The position numbers and the translations under genes were made by a program. From the NCBI GenBank assembly GCA_051879215.1, contig JBJELP010000267.1, positions 1-64,000 on the forward strand: a stretch of DNA of 64,000 bases, in the 5' to 3' direction. Source of the stretch: TWA4 sp051879215 (GTDB lineage: Bacteria > Bacillota > Clostridia > Lachnospirales > Lachnospiraceae). This document shows, in pieces, positions 36,444 to 45,136 of this stretch; the stretch's first letter is position 1, and the number at the start of each line of letters is the position of its first letter. A model generated the notes under the pieces. That model had not been told where the DNA came from. It worked only from the letters and a program-made list of their open reading frames with translations, and did no database searches.

Positions 36444-37313
36444 TTACAACTCCTCTCCTGCATCTTTCGTTTCCACCATCACACCATAGTGATCGGAAAC
36501 CTTTTCATAATATTTTCCATTGCAGACCACCTGCGACCGGAGCACCTGCACCGGCCGGCTGCTGAAAATATAATCCAGCCGCATGCCTTTGACGCCTTCA
36601 CATTCCAGCTCTGATGACCGTTCCTTCCAACCATCAATCACTTCTTCAACAGTAATCCCGGTATCTTTTTCTTCTGCATTTGCAAATGTATCTCTCCAAT
36701 CACTCTGAATCACCAGATCATAACCCTGACCGCGTACAGTAGATGAGCTGTTAAAATCCCCCATTAGCCACACCGGCTGTCCATTCTGTTTCTTATTAAA
36801 AAGATATGTCTCCAATCGGTTCCATTGACTGGCAAATGGTTCTTCATCATCATCCCACCAGCCCATATGAACTGTATAATACCAACTATTTCCTGTCTGA
36901 ATTCCCAGTACTTTCCGGGTCTTCCAGTTGTGATAGTCCTGTAACCGGCTGGTAAAAAACTGCTCTGCTTTTTCAATGGGGCGGCGGCTGAACACCGCCA
37001 TGCCCTCATCATAGCAATCATATCCAAGCTTTGCCGGAACCCAGGTCCAGTAATAGAAAAGTCCTTCTTTGAACAAACGCTCTGCAAGCCAGGCTGCATA
37101 ATTATCCTCTCGCACCGGAACATCAGAACCGGGGCAGGGCAGGAAACCTGCAAGCTGTTCTTCGTCCTTTATCGATGCGGCAGCCGTCTGATTGACCTCC
37201 TGCATTGCAAAAAGATCCGGCTGCTCCTTCAGAATCATGCGAGCAAAACATTCTCGTTTGATCTCAAAATCCGGTTCCACCAGACTATGTGTATTCATTG
37301 TTAAAAGCTTCAT
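36444..37313 (-). CDS. Endonuclease/exonuclease/phosphatase-family protein
   Basis: About 289 residues of the Mg-dependent EEP (DNase I-like) fold. It shows MNTHSL at the start, a catalytic glutamate in FAMQEVN, a histidine in YTVHMGWWDDD, GDFNSSS, and the terminal SDHYGVMVE. The start at 37313 follows GGAGGGG. It sits between malQ and the PTS transporter gene, one base from malQ, so it is probably part of the sugar operon. A phosphatase role on a sugar- or lipid-linked phosphate is possible but not shown. Confidence 0.8.
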   Translation of the reverse strand: MKLLTMNTHSLVEPDFEIKRECFARMILKEQPDLFAMQEVNQTAAASIKDEEQLAGFLPCPGSDVPVREDNYAAWLAERLFKEGLFYYWTWVPAKLGYDCYDEGMAVFSRRPIEKAEQFFTSRLQDYHNWKTRKVLGIQTGNSWYYTVHMGWWDDDEEPFASQWNRLETYLFNKKQNGQPVWLMGDFNSSSTVRGQGYDLVIQSDWRDTFANAEEKDTGITVEEVIDGWKERSSELECEGVKGMRLDYIFSSRPVQVLRSQVVCNGKYYEKVSDHYGVMVETKDAGEEL

Positions 37314-37429
37314 GATCCTTCCCCTCCTTTCTGCATCCGGATCCGCTGCCAAATCTCCGCAAGCCTCGATTTGAAAATATTGTAGTCAAAAGCTTCTGAC
37401 CACATGATACAGACGGATTTCTCCGCGTT

Positions 37430-39616
37430 TTACAGGATATCGTTGATATCGGATTTTAATACATCAGCCTTCGGACCGTATACCGCCTGAATGCCGTTAT
37501 CCTTCTTAATAAGTCCCAGTGCACCTTCTGCCTTCCAGTTCTGCAGATCTGCAACCTTATCCAGATCTTTTACGGTTACACGCAGACGGGTCATGCAGGC
37601 ATCCACCAGAGTAATATTTTCACGACCGCCCAGAAGTGCGATGATACGCTCTGCCTGGCTGTTTCCTCCGACCGCTTTTCCTGTTTCCGCACCTGCTGCG
37701 CCGCCTTCCTCTGCATTGTCATCCGTATAATTGCCAAGGCGTCCGGGAGTTGCGAATTTAAACTTTCCGATCATAAAGTATGCAACAAAATATCCAATTG
37801 CGAAGAATGCAGCCACACAGATTGCAAAATTAACCAGATCGCCTGCCAGTCCTGCTTTTAAAGACATGGGAATTCGGGTCATAAACTCCAGATTTCCGAA
37901 AGAATGCAGACGAAGATTGATAATACCTGCCATTGCAAATGCACAGCCCTGCAGAACCGCATAAACAATATATAACGGCAGCGCACAGAACATGAACATA
38001 AATTCCAGAGGCTCTGTTACACCGGTCAGAAATACTGCTAATACAGTGGATATAAACATGGAACGATAATTTTTCTTCTTATCAGGATCCACTCTGCGGT
38101 ACATTGCAAGAGCAACACCCAGCAGCAAACCGGTTGCACCGATCATCTGACCTACCTTAAAGCGGGCAGGAGTTACTGTGGACATCAGGTTTGTATAAGC
38201 TGTCATATCACCTGCATCTTTAAAATTGATCAGGTCTGTAACCCATGCAAGCCACAGCGGATCCTGTCCGAATACCTGAGATCCTGCATTCACACCGGTC
38301 ATAATCGTATAAGTACCTCCGAAAGAGGTGTAGTTCATGGGAATCGTCAGCATATGATGCAGACCGAAGGGGAGCAGCAGACGCTCCAGAGTACCGTAAA
38401 TAAAAGGTGCCAGTACTGGAGAAGTGGAAGAAGAATTTGCAATCCACACACCGAATGCATTGATGCCGGTCTGAACAACAGGCCAAACCACTGCCAGAAC
38501 GAAGGAAATGATCACAGACCATGCAATTACCACCATAGGAACAAAACGTTTTCCATTGAAGAATGCCAGTGCATCCGGAAGCTTACGGTAATTATAATAC
38601 TTGTTGTAAATAATACCGCCGGCAAAACCTGCAATGATACCAACGAAAACACCCATGTTCAATGCCGGTGCGCCTAAGACAGAAGTGAAATAACCATTAA
38701 CCAGAATCTCCTGTCCGAACAGGGTATGGGTCACTGCATTGGGATCATTCAGCATGGCACTGTCAACACCGAAAATTGCACCGGTGATACAGTTAATCAG
38801 AACAAACGCAATGACTGCGGCAAATGCGCCGCCTGCCCGCTCTTTTGCCCAGGAACCACCAATCGCTACAGCAAACAGGATATGCAGATTGTTAATGATG
38901 GCCCAACCGATATTTTCCATAACCCTGCCGATGGATGCGATCATATTGATGTCAACACCTGCCATCTGCACCAGTTTACCAATACTGATCATCAGACCTG
39001 CCGCCGGCATAACAGCAATTACCACCATCAGAACCTTGCCCAGCTTCTGCAGGAAATCGAAGTTGATCGGAAATTTCTTCTTTTCTCTGGTTTCCGCCGG
39101 CTTTTCTTCGGTTACAGCTGCAGCCTCTGTTTCAGGCTGTTCTTCCTCCATTCGAATCAGAACATCACCTGCTTTTACAGTACCGGTCTGACCTTTCAGC
39201 TTCATATCATCAGCTCCTCCGCATACCAGTACAGGAGTGATCGGATTAATTCCTTTTTCTTTCAAAAACTTCAGATCTACTTCAGCAATCAAATCCCCTT
39301 TTTTTACCTGATCGCCAACTTTTGCATGTACCTTGAAACATTCCCCTTTTAAAGACACGGTTTCCAGACCCACGTGTACCAACATCTCCACTCCGTCATC
39401 GGAGCAGAAACCAAATGCATGGCAGGTCTCGGCCACTGAAATGACTTCTCCATTCACCGGGCTGACAATTTTTCCATCTTCCGGAATCACTGCCATACCA
39501 TCACCAAGAATTTTCTGAGAAAAAACCGGATCCGGAACCTGTTCCAGTGCAACCGCTTGCCCAGTCAAAGGAGAAACGATTTCCATGTTTTTGCAACACT
39601 TACTGCTTTCACTCAT
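37430..39616 (-). CDS. PTS transporter EIIA-EIIC-EIIB, glucose/maltose family
   Basis: A 728-residue fused phosphotransferase permease. The order is an N-terminal EIIA(Glc) domain with H66 and the phospho-histidine H81 (MLVHVGLETV), an alanine/glutamate linker, the EIIC membrane domain (about 200-600, ten or so helices, GLHHMLTIP), and a C-terminal EIIB with the phospho-cysteine in LVDACMTRLRVTV. It imports and phosphorylates glucose, maltose or a related sugar. The start at 39616 has GGAGG upstream. The A-C-B order differs from the C-B-A order of B. subtilis PtsG. Promoter and LacI-type operator lie upstream, opposite the divergent lacI-type gene. Confidence 0.9.
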   Translation of the reverse strand: MSESSKCCKNMEIVSPLTGQAVALEQVPDPVFSQKILGDGMAVIPEDGKIVSPVNGEVISVAETCHAFGFCSDDGVEMLVHVGLETVSLKGECFKVHAKVGDQVKKGDLIAEVDLKFLKEKGINPITPVLVCGGADDMKLKGQTGTVKAGDVLIRMEEEQPETEAAAVTEEKPAETREKKKFPINFDFLQKLGKVLMVVIAVMPAAGLMISIGKLVQMAGVDINMIASIGRVMENIGWAIINNLHILFAVAIGGSWAKERAGGAFAAVIAFVLINCITGAIFGVDSAMLNDPNAVTHTLFGQEILVNGYFTSVLGAPALNMGVFVGIIAGFAGGIIYNKYYNYRKLPDALAFFNGKRFVPMVVIAWSVIISFVLAVVWPVVQTGINAFGVWIANSSSTSPVLAPFIYGTLERLLLPFGLHHMLTIPMNYTSFGGTYTIMTGVNAGSQVFGQDPLWLAWVTDLINFKDAGDMTAYTNLMSTVTPARFKVGQMIGATGLLLGVALAMYRRVDPDKKKNYRSMFISTVLAVFLTGVTEPLEFMFMFCALPLYIVYAVLQGCAFAMAGIINLRLHSFGNLEFMTRIPMSLKAGLAGDLVNFAICVAAFFAIGYFVAYFMIGKFKFATPGRLGNYTDDNAEEGGAAGAETGKAVGGNSQAERIIALLGGRENITLVDACMTRLRVTVKDLDKVADLQNWKAEGALGLIKKDNGIQAVYGPKADVLKSDINDIL

Positions 39617-39648
39617 AGTTAAACCTCCATTTGTTGTGCTTGTCTTAC

Positions 39649-39660
39649 GCAACCGTTTGC
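39649..39660. promoter_or_regulatory. LacI/CcpA-type operator before the PTS gene
   Basis: GCAACCGTTTGC, a near-palindrome with central CG, located just downstream of the PTS promoter, where repressor binding would block transcription. Confidence 0.6.
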
Positions 39661-39664
39661 ATTA

Positions 39665-39693
39665 AATATATGATAGTTGCATTGTTTTTGCAA
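39665..39693 (-). promoter_or_regulatory. SigA promoter of the PTS gene
   Basis: Minus strand TTGCAA, 17-base spacer, TATATT. Confidence 0.55.
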
Positions 39694-39852
39694 GACTTAT
39701 TTTAACAATTATTACCACTTCTACTTTTATAACAAAAACACTCCTCTGTTTTTGTGTATTTTTCCCATTCATTGGATTCCAAGCGTGCTTTATGTTACTG
39801 TTTGGGACTGAAATTCCGCTCTGCTGAATAGTAAACAAAGTTTGCATAATTT

Positions 39853-39882
39853 TTGCGCAATAATATTGACTTTATTGCACAA
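39853..39882. promoter_or_regulatory. Two candidate repressor sites at the LacI-family gene promoter
   Basis: TTGCGCAA at 39853-39860 and TTGCACAA at 39875-39882 flank and overlap the -35 region. Both resemble half-sites found at the PTS promoter. Autoregulation is inference. Confidence 0.4.
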
Positions 39883-39894
39883 CTTTATTACAAT
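39866..39894 (+). promoter_or_regulatory. SigA promoter of the LacI-family gene
   Basis: TTGACT, 17-base spacer, TACAAT, about 32 bases before the start codon. Confidence 0.65.
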
Positions 39895-39926
39895 AGAATT
39901 CAATACTTTATGCGGAGGTTATTTCT

Positions 39927-40964
39927 ATGGCTGTTACAATCAAAGATGTTGCGGCACTTGCAGGTGTCTCCCCATCAACCGTATCACGAACCTGCAAGAA
40001 CAACCCATCCATCAGTAAAGAAACAAAAGAAAAAGTCCGGCAGGCAATGGCCGAACTTGGATATGAACCGAATTTTCAGGCAAGCAACCTTGCCTCTCAG
40101 AATTCGCGTACAATCGGAATCATTCTTCCCATCTCTGAAAAAGAGGCCTACGAGAATTCCTTCTATCTGGAGGCAATTCGCGGGATCAGCCAATTCTGCA
40201 ACCAGCGCCAGTATATTAACACCGTAATCACCGGACAGGATGAGGAAGAAATGCTTCAGGCTATCCGAACCATGACCCGCAGCGGACAGGTGGATGGTTT
40301 TATTGTCCTGTATTCCAAAAAGCAGGATCCCATCCTGGACTATTTATACAGTGAAGGTCTGCTTTACGTCCTGATCGGCAAAGCGTATCAGTTTGCAAAT
40401 CAGACGATCTACATTGACAATGACAACCTGCTGGCAGGACAGGAAGCCACTGAATACCTGTATCAGCTGGGACACAGGAAAATTGCCTATCTGGGAAGTG
40501 ACCGCACGTTTGTTTTTTCTTCTGACCGGCAATCCGGTTACCAGACCGCACTTCTGCGCCATGGTATCGTACCCAGACCGGAATACATCGTGGAAATTTC
40601 TTCCCTTTTAAAAGATGCCCATGAACGAATCCGCGAACTTCTTCAATGCGAAGAACGACCCACTGCCATTCTGGTCAGCGACGACATCCTGGCAGTATCC
40701 CTCCATCAGGTATGTTGGGAGATGGGATTTTCCATTCCCCGGGATCTTTCCATCCTGTCCTTCAATAATTCCCTGTTTGCCCGCCTTACTTCACCACAGC
40801 TGACTTCTATCGATGTGAATTCCTTTCAGCTGGGTATCGAAGCGGCTTCTCAGATGATCAACCACATCGAGAACCCGAATCTGCTGGCGACCAAGATCAT
40901 CGTCCCCCATTATCTGATTGAACGAAACAGCTGTCAGGCTATTGAGGCGGATGAAAACAATTAA
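39927..40964 (+). CDS. LacI-family transcriptional regulator of the sugar cluster
   Basis: A 345-residue LacI/GalR repressor. The N-terminal helix-turn-helix IKDVAALAGVSPSTVSRTCK and the hinge helix occupy residues 1-60; the periplasmic-binding-like sugar domain fills the rest. It is divergent from the PTS gene and very likely a local regulator of the PTS-EEP-malQ unit, comparable to MalR. GGAGG precedes the ATG. Confidence 0.9.
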   Translation: MAVTIKDVAALAGVSPSTVSRTCKNNPSISKETKEKVRQAMAELGYEPNFQASNLASQNSRTIGIILPISEKEAYENSFYLEAIRGISQFCNQRQYINTVITGQDEEEMLQAIRTMTRSGQVDGFIVLYSKKQDPILDYLYSEGLLYVLIGKAYQFANQTIYIDNDNLLAGQEATEYLYQLGHRKIAYLGSDRTFVFSSDRQSGYQTALLRHGIVPRPEYIVEISSLLKDAHERIRELLQCEERPTAILVSDDILAVSLHQVCWEMGFSIPRDLSILSFNNSLFARLTSPQLTSIDVNSFQLGIEAASQMINHIENPNLLATKIIVPHYLIERNSCQAIEADENN

Positions 40965-41026
40965 AAAAGAACCGCAGCTCCATTGAAGAATAAAATCCTG
41001 TCAATGGAACAGCGGTTCTCTTTTTT
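40963..41026. terminator. Bidirectional terminator between the LacI gene and cstA
   Basis: AAAAAAGAACCGC and GCGGTTCTCTTTTTT with an inner CCATTG/CAATGG stem. It serves both convergent genes. Confidence 0.85.
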
Positions 41027-41047
41027 ATTCTGTTCAATTTTCAGCTA

Positions 41048-42709
41048 TTATGCTGTTTTCTTTTCCAGAAACAATTTCTGAAGCCCCTGTAATGCCACAA
41101 TCACACCCAGAACCATCAGTGCCACAGCAAATGCCAGCTGAAGCAGATTGCCTGCGGTGGGTGCAGCAATCAGTGCAATGATTTTCTGCGTCAGGGCAGT
41201 CATGGTTACCGCCAGCATGATGATCATTGGAATCCACAGCATCCAGCCCTTACGATTTGTCTTCTTAAAGTATACCGCACAGGCAATCAGTGCCAGTGCA
41301 GACAGCAGCTGGTTTGCAGAACCAAAAAGAGGCCAGATATTGGCATAACCTGCTTTTGCAAGGATATACGCCAGAACCAGGGTGATAATGGTTGCAAAAT
41401 ATTTGCTGGTAACTACTTTTCTCCAGGGTTCCATGTTTTCATCTTCAATGGATGCATCCAGAAACAGTTCCTGGAAGGAAAGACGTCCGATACGTGCAAC
41501 GGAGTCCAGGCTGGTCAGGGCAAATGCGGATACTGCCAGATTGATCAAAGTAAAAATAACATTGTGGGGCAGACCCAGTGTGGACAGGAAGTTGGCCACT
41601 GCACCTGCAAAAATCTGAGGCGGTGTGGTGTAGCCTGCCTCCGCTGCTGCACCGACAGCAAAGCTTCCCACTGCAATCAGCGAAATAACACCCAGCATAG
41701 ATTCCAGCAGCATGGCGCCGAAGGATACCGGAAGCATGGCCTTTTCATTGTTGATCTGCTTGGATGCCGTACCGGAAGAAACCAGTGAATGGAAACCGGA
41801 TACTGCACCACAGGCGATGGTAACAAACAGAATCGGGAACATGGAGCCGACACCTTCCACATTGAAACTGGTGAATGCAGGCAGATTAATGGACGGATTG
41901 GTGAAGAGAACACCAACCACCGCCATCACGATCATGATCACCAGCAGATAACTGTTCAGATAATCACGGGGCTGCAGCAGTGCCCACACAGGAACAATGG
42001 ATGCAATGGCAATGTATAAAAATACGATAATCTGCCAGGTGCTCTTTTCAATGAAAATCGGGAAATTCAGACCAAGAGCCACGCCTGCCACCAGAAGTAC
42101 AATTGCCAGAATGGTATTCATGGTTTTTCCCAGTTTTGCAAACCGAAGAACACAGCCCAGTGCAACGGCTTCCAGAATAAACAGAACGGAAGTCATGGCA
42201 ACGGATCCGTTTGCTGCAATCTTTTCACCTTCTGCAGTAAATCCCATAAAGGTACCATCTACCACGTCTGCAAATGCAGCAACTACCAGAATACAGAACA
42301 GCCAGCAGAACAGCAGAAACAGCTTCTTGCCCAGCTTACCAATATATTCTTCAATAATATAACCGATGGTACGGCCTTTATTCTTTACAGAAGCATACAT
42401 GGCAGAAAAATCCTGTACCGCTCCAAAGAATACGCCGCCGATCAGCAGCCACAGAAGAACCGGAACCCATCCGAATACAGCAGCCTGTATGGGGCCGTTG
42501 ATGGGACCTGCACCTGCAATTGATGCAAACTGATGACCGAACACCACCTGTGTATCGGCCGGTTCATAATCTACGCCGTCGCGAAGTTCGTACGCAGGTG
42601 TCTTCGCATCGGGATCAATTCCCCAGGTCTTGGCCAGCCAGCGGCCATAGACCAGATAACCTGCACCAAGAACTACAATCGCGATTAACATCATAATCAA
42701 ACCATTCAT
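41048..42709 (-). CDS. cstA: Carbon starvation protein A family transporter
   Basis: About 553 residues with some fifteen transmembrane helices. The N-terminal CstA block (WGIDPDAKTPAYELRDGVDYEP, GHQFASIAGAGPINGP) is clear, as are HSLVSSGTASKQI and SANQLLSALAL. CstA proteins import peptides or pyruvate when carbon is limiting. The start at 42709 follows GGAGAG. No cstA-type two-component regulator is next to it; a promoter lies at 42760-42788. Confidence 0.9.
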   Translation of the reverse strand: MNGLIMMLIAIVVLGAGYLVYGRWLAKTWGIDPDAKTPAYELRDGVDYEPADTQVVFGHQFASIAGAGPINGPIQAAVFGWVPVLLWLLIGGVFFGAVQDFSAMYASVKNKGRTIGYIIEEYIGKLGKKLFLLFCWLFCILVVAAFADVVDGTFMGFTAEGEKIAANGSVAMTSVLFILEAVALGCVLRFAKLGKTMNTILAIVLLVAGVALGLNFPIFIEKSTWQIIVFLYIAIASIVPVWALLQPRDYLNSYLLVIMIVMAVVGVLFTNPSINLPAFTSFNVEGVGSMFPILFVTIACGAVSGFHSLVSSGTASKQINNEKAMLPVSFGAMLLESMLGVISLIAVGSFAVGAAAEAGYTTPPQIFAGAVANFLSTLGLPHNVIFTLINLAVSAFALTSLDSVARIGRLSFQELFLDASIEDENMEPWRKVVTSKYFATIITLVLAYILAKAGYANIWPLFGSANQLLSALALIACAVYFKKTNRKGWMLWIPMIIMLAVTMTALTQKIIALIAAPTAGNLLQLAFAVALMVLGVIVALQGLQKLFLEKKTA

Positions 42710-42759
42710 TGTAATACGCTCTCCTTCTCTCGGTTCATTATGTAGTGAATTCGGCATAG

Positions 42760-42788
42760 ATTTTAGTCCTTTAACGTGACAGAATCAA
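42760..42788 (-). promoter_or_regulatory. Candidate SigA promoter of cstA
   Basis: Minus strand TTGATT, 17-base spacer, TAAAAT, some 50 bases before the start. Confidence 0.55.
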
Positions 42789-42821
42789 GAAAATAGTCGA
42801 AATAGGACCGATTTTTACAAT

Positions 42822-43673
42822 TTATTCTTTCTCCGCCAGATAAGAAATTACACTGTGAGCAGCAATATTTCCCTCTCCCACAGCTTTCGTATACTGATAG
42901 GGACGTCCTGTACAGTCACCGCATGCAAAACATCCCTTTAAGTTGGTGGCCATGGAACGGTCCACTGCAATATGGGCATGATCCAGCTGGATTCCCGGAA
43001 TCAGACTGGATGGAGCAATGGCATTTCGCAGACAGAATACACCATCCACTTCAACGGTTTCTCCTGAACGCAGAACCAGAGAGCGAACCTGCATATCTCC
43101 CTGGATCATTTTCGGTCTGTCCTTTGAAATAGCTATATTGTCCCTCTGAACAGCACTGTCAAAGGTAGGATAATAATAAACCTGAGCTGCCAGATCAGAC
43201 AGATATTCCACTTCATGCTCATATTTGGGTGAATTACAGATCACTGCAATTTTCTTTCCCCGGTACAGCATGCCGTCACAGGTTGCACAGTAGCTGACGC
43301 CTCTGCCCAGATATTCTGTCTCTCCCTCCAGAACTTTTGCAGACATGACACCCATGGCCAGAATAATAGTTTTGGCTTCATACAGCTCATTGTCCGCAAG
43401 AACCATATAATAACCGCCGGCTTCCATCACATTGTTTACAGTTTTTTCCGTAATTTCAATACCGGCAGACGCAATATGCTCTTCAAATTTTTCAAACAAA
43501 CCCTGTCCGCTGATTTCCGGAAAGCCAGGGTAATTGACAATCTTTTCCGCTTTTCTGATTTTATCGCTCAGCGATCTGGATCCAAACCAGACAAAATTTT
43601 TGTTGTAGGTTTTCAGATTGATCGCAGCGGAAAGTCCCGCCGGACCGGTTCCGATAATAATGCAATCGTACAT
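42822..43673 (-). CDS. Thioredoxin-reductase-like NAD(P)/FAD oxidoreductase
   Basis: A 283-residue flavoprotein with the FAD site IIGTGPAGLSAAINL at the N terminus, a CATCDG redox-cysteine motif near residue 133 and the terminal GCFACGDCTGRPYQYTKAVGEG block. The NAD(P) motif region (KIAVICNSPKYEHEVEYL) lacks the usual GGGxSA, so nicotinamide binding may be weak or altered. It is shorter than standard thioredoxin reductase (about 310). Located between cyuA and cstA, it may serve thiol or ferredoxin-linked redox in cysteine metabolism. GGAGG precedes the ATG. Confidence 0.82.
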   Translation of the reverse strand: MYDCIIIGTGPAGLSAAINLKTYNKNFVWFGSRSLSDKIRKAEKIVNYPGFPEISGQGLFEKFEEHIASAGIEITEKTVNNVMEAGGYYMVLADNELYEAKTIILAMGVMSAKVLEGETEYLGRGVSYCATCDGMLYRGKKIAVICNSPKYEHEVEYLSDLAAQVYYYPTFDSAVQRDNIAISKDRPKMIQGDMQVRSLVLRSGETVEVDGVFCLRNAIAPSSLIPGIQLDHAHIAVDRSMATNLKGCFACGDCTGRPYQYTKAVGEGNIAAHSVISYLAEKE

Positions 43674-43764
43674 ATTTTTCTCTGCCTCCTGTTTTTCCGT
43701 TCATTTATGAAACTTTTCCCGGCTCATTCACCGATGGGAGTTTCTCCCGTTCCTTTCCGAGAGA

Positions 43765-45036
43765 TCATTCCAGCATCATTTTGATGATTTCCTTATCCGT
43801 CTGATGCATTCCCACTTTTCCTATATATCCCACACAGCTTATGGTTTCTCCTGCGTCTTCTTTCAGAATACCGGTATACGCTTCATACTCTTTATTCTGC
43901 ATGGCCAGATAGTGAGCCATCATGGAAGCATCCAGACTGGAAGCAATCTTGGCTGCACAGGATATTTTTGCACCATCACAGATAATACCCGGAATATTGG
44001 CCAGTGTATTGTCAATGGTTGCCTTGATCTGTTCCTTTGTGCCGCCAACCAGATAGGTGATCGCTGCGGCACTGGCACAGGAGGCGGATACTGCACCACA
44101 GAATGCAGACAGTTTTCCGATAAATTCCTTCTGATAGATGGTCAGCAGACTGGAAAAAATCAGGGCACGATACAGACGCTCTGTGGGAATATTATTTTCT
44201 CTGGCATACACAATGACCGGAACCGATGAAGCAATACCCTGATTGCCGCTGCCGGAATTGATGATAACCGGCATGTCACAGCCTCCCATACGGGCTTCCG
44301 ATGCGGCTGCTGCGTATGCTTTCATACGGGTTACCACACCATCTGCATAGGATTCGCGAATCATTCTTCCGATTCCCAGACCATAATTTCCCGAAATTCC
44401 TTCGTATGCAATATCCATATTGCAGCGAATCTGCCGCTGATAGATCTTGCGGACTTCATCAATGTCCACTTCATCTGCAAAACATCTGATATTGTCCAGT
44501 GTCAGGTGGGAACGGTCGGTTGCATGTCCGGTTTCTGCCTGTTCGTCATTTTTTTCGAATACCGCAGTCCCATTTTTCCGGATGGCAACGATATTGGTGT
44601 GGGTATGACGCACTTCCACTTCAACCATATCATTTCCCGCATATAAACGGATGATGAAATGAAGGGGAATTTCCGAGTCCAGGAATTCAACTTTACAGCA
44701 CTTCTGTTCCACCAGTTCTTTTGTAATTCTGCGACCCTCATCGCTGACGGATTCCAGTACTTCCATGCCGGCACCGGGATTCCCCTCCGCAGCACCCAGT
44801 ATGCAGGCTGTTTCAATACCGGTCATGCCGCCGGAATTCGGGATGGTGACACATCTTACATTTTTAATCATATTTCCGGAACATAACGCATCGATTCGCT
44901 CCGGCATTTTTCCCAGTACTTCTCTTCCCCTTGCAGATGCATAGGCAAGAGCAATGGGTTCCGTACAGCCCATGGCCGGAACCAGTTCCTCCCGGATGAT
45001 TTTTATAAATTCGTTTTTAATCTCTTTGCTTAACAT
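43765..45036 (-). CDS. cyuA: L-cysteine desulfidase / serine dehydratase-alpha-like protein
   Basis: 423 residues of the UPF0597/CyuA family, which degrades L-cysteine to pyruvate, ammonia and sulfide using a 4Fe-4S cluster. Visible blocks are MGCTEPIALAYA (N-terminal cysteine), INSGSGNQGIASSVPVI, and the C-terminal GIICDGAKISCAAKIASS with two cluster cysteines. Its length is typical. It is on the same strand as the FAD oxidoreductase gene downstream, with a 91-base gap. The ribosome site is weak (CAGG). Confidence 0.85.
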   Translation of the reverse strand: MLSKEIKNEFIKIIREELVPAMGCTEPIALAYASARGREVLGKMPERIDALCSGNMIKNVRCVTIPNSGGMTGIETACILGAAEGNPGAGMEVLESVSDEGRRITKELVEQKCCKVEFLDSEIPLHFIIRLYAGNDMVEVEVRHTHTNIVAIRKNGTAVFEKNDEQAETGHATDRSHLTLDNIRCFADEVDIDEVRKIYQRQIRCNMDIAYEGISGNYGLGIGRMIRESYADGVVTRMKAYAAAASEARMGGCDMPVIINSGSGNQGIASSVPVIVYARENNIPTERLYRALIFSSLLTIYQKEFIGKLSAFCGAVSASCASAAAITYLVGGTKEQIKATIDNTLANIPGIICDGAKISCAAKIASSLDASMMAHYLAMQNKEYEAYTGILKEDAGETISCVGYIGKVGMHQTDKEIIKMMLE

Positions 45037-45136
45037 ATTATTTTTACCTGTTCTTCTTTGGATTTCAGGATACTCCTTCTTTTATTCGAATGATTATATT
45101 GTACCACATCTGTTCGATAAGGATAAATGTTCTTTT

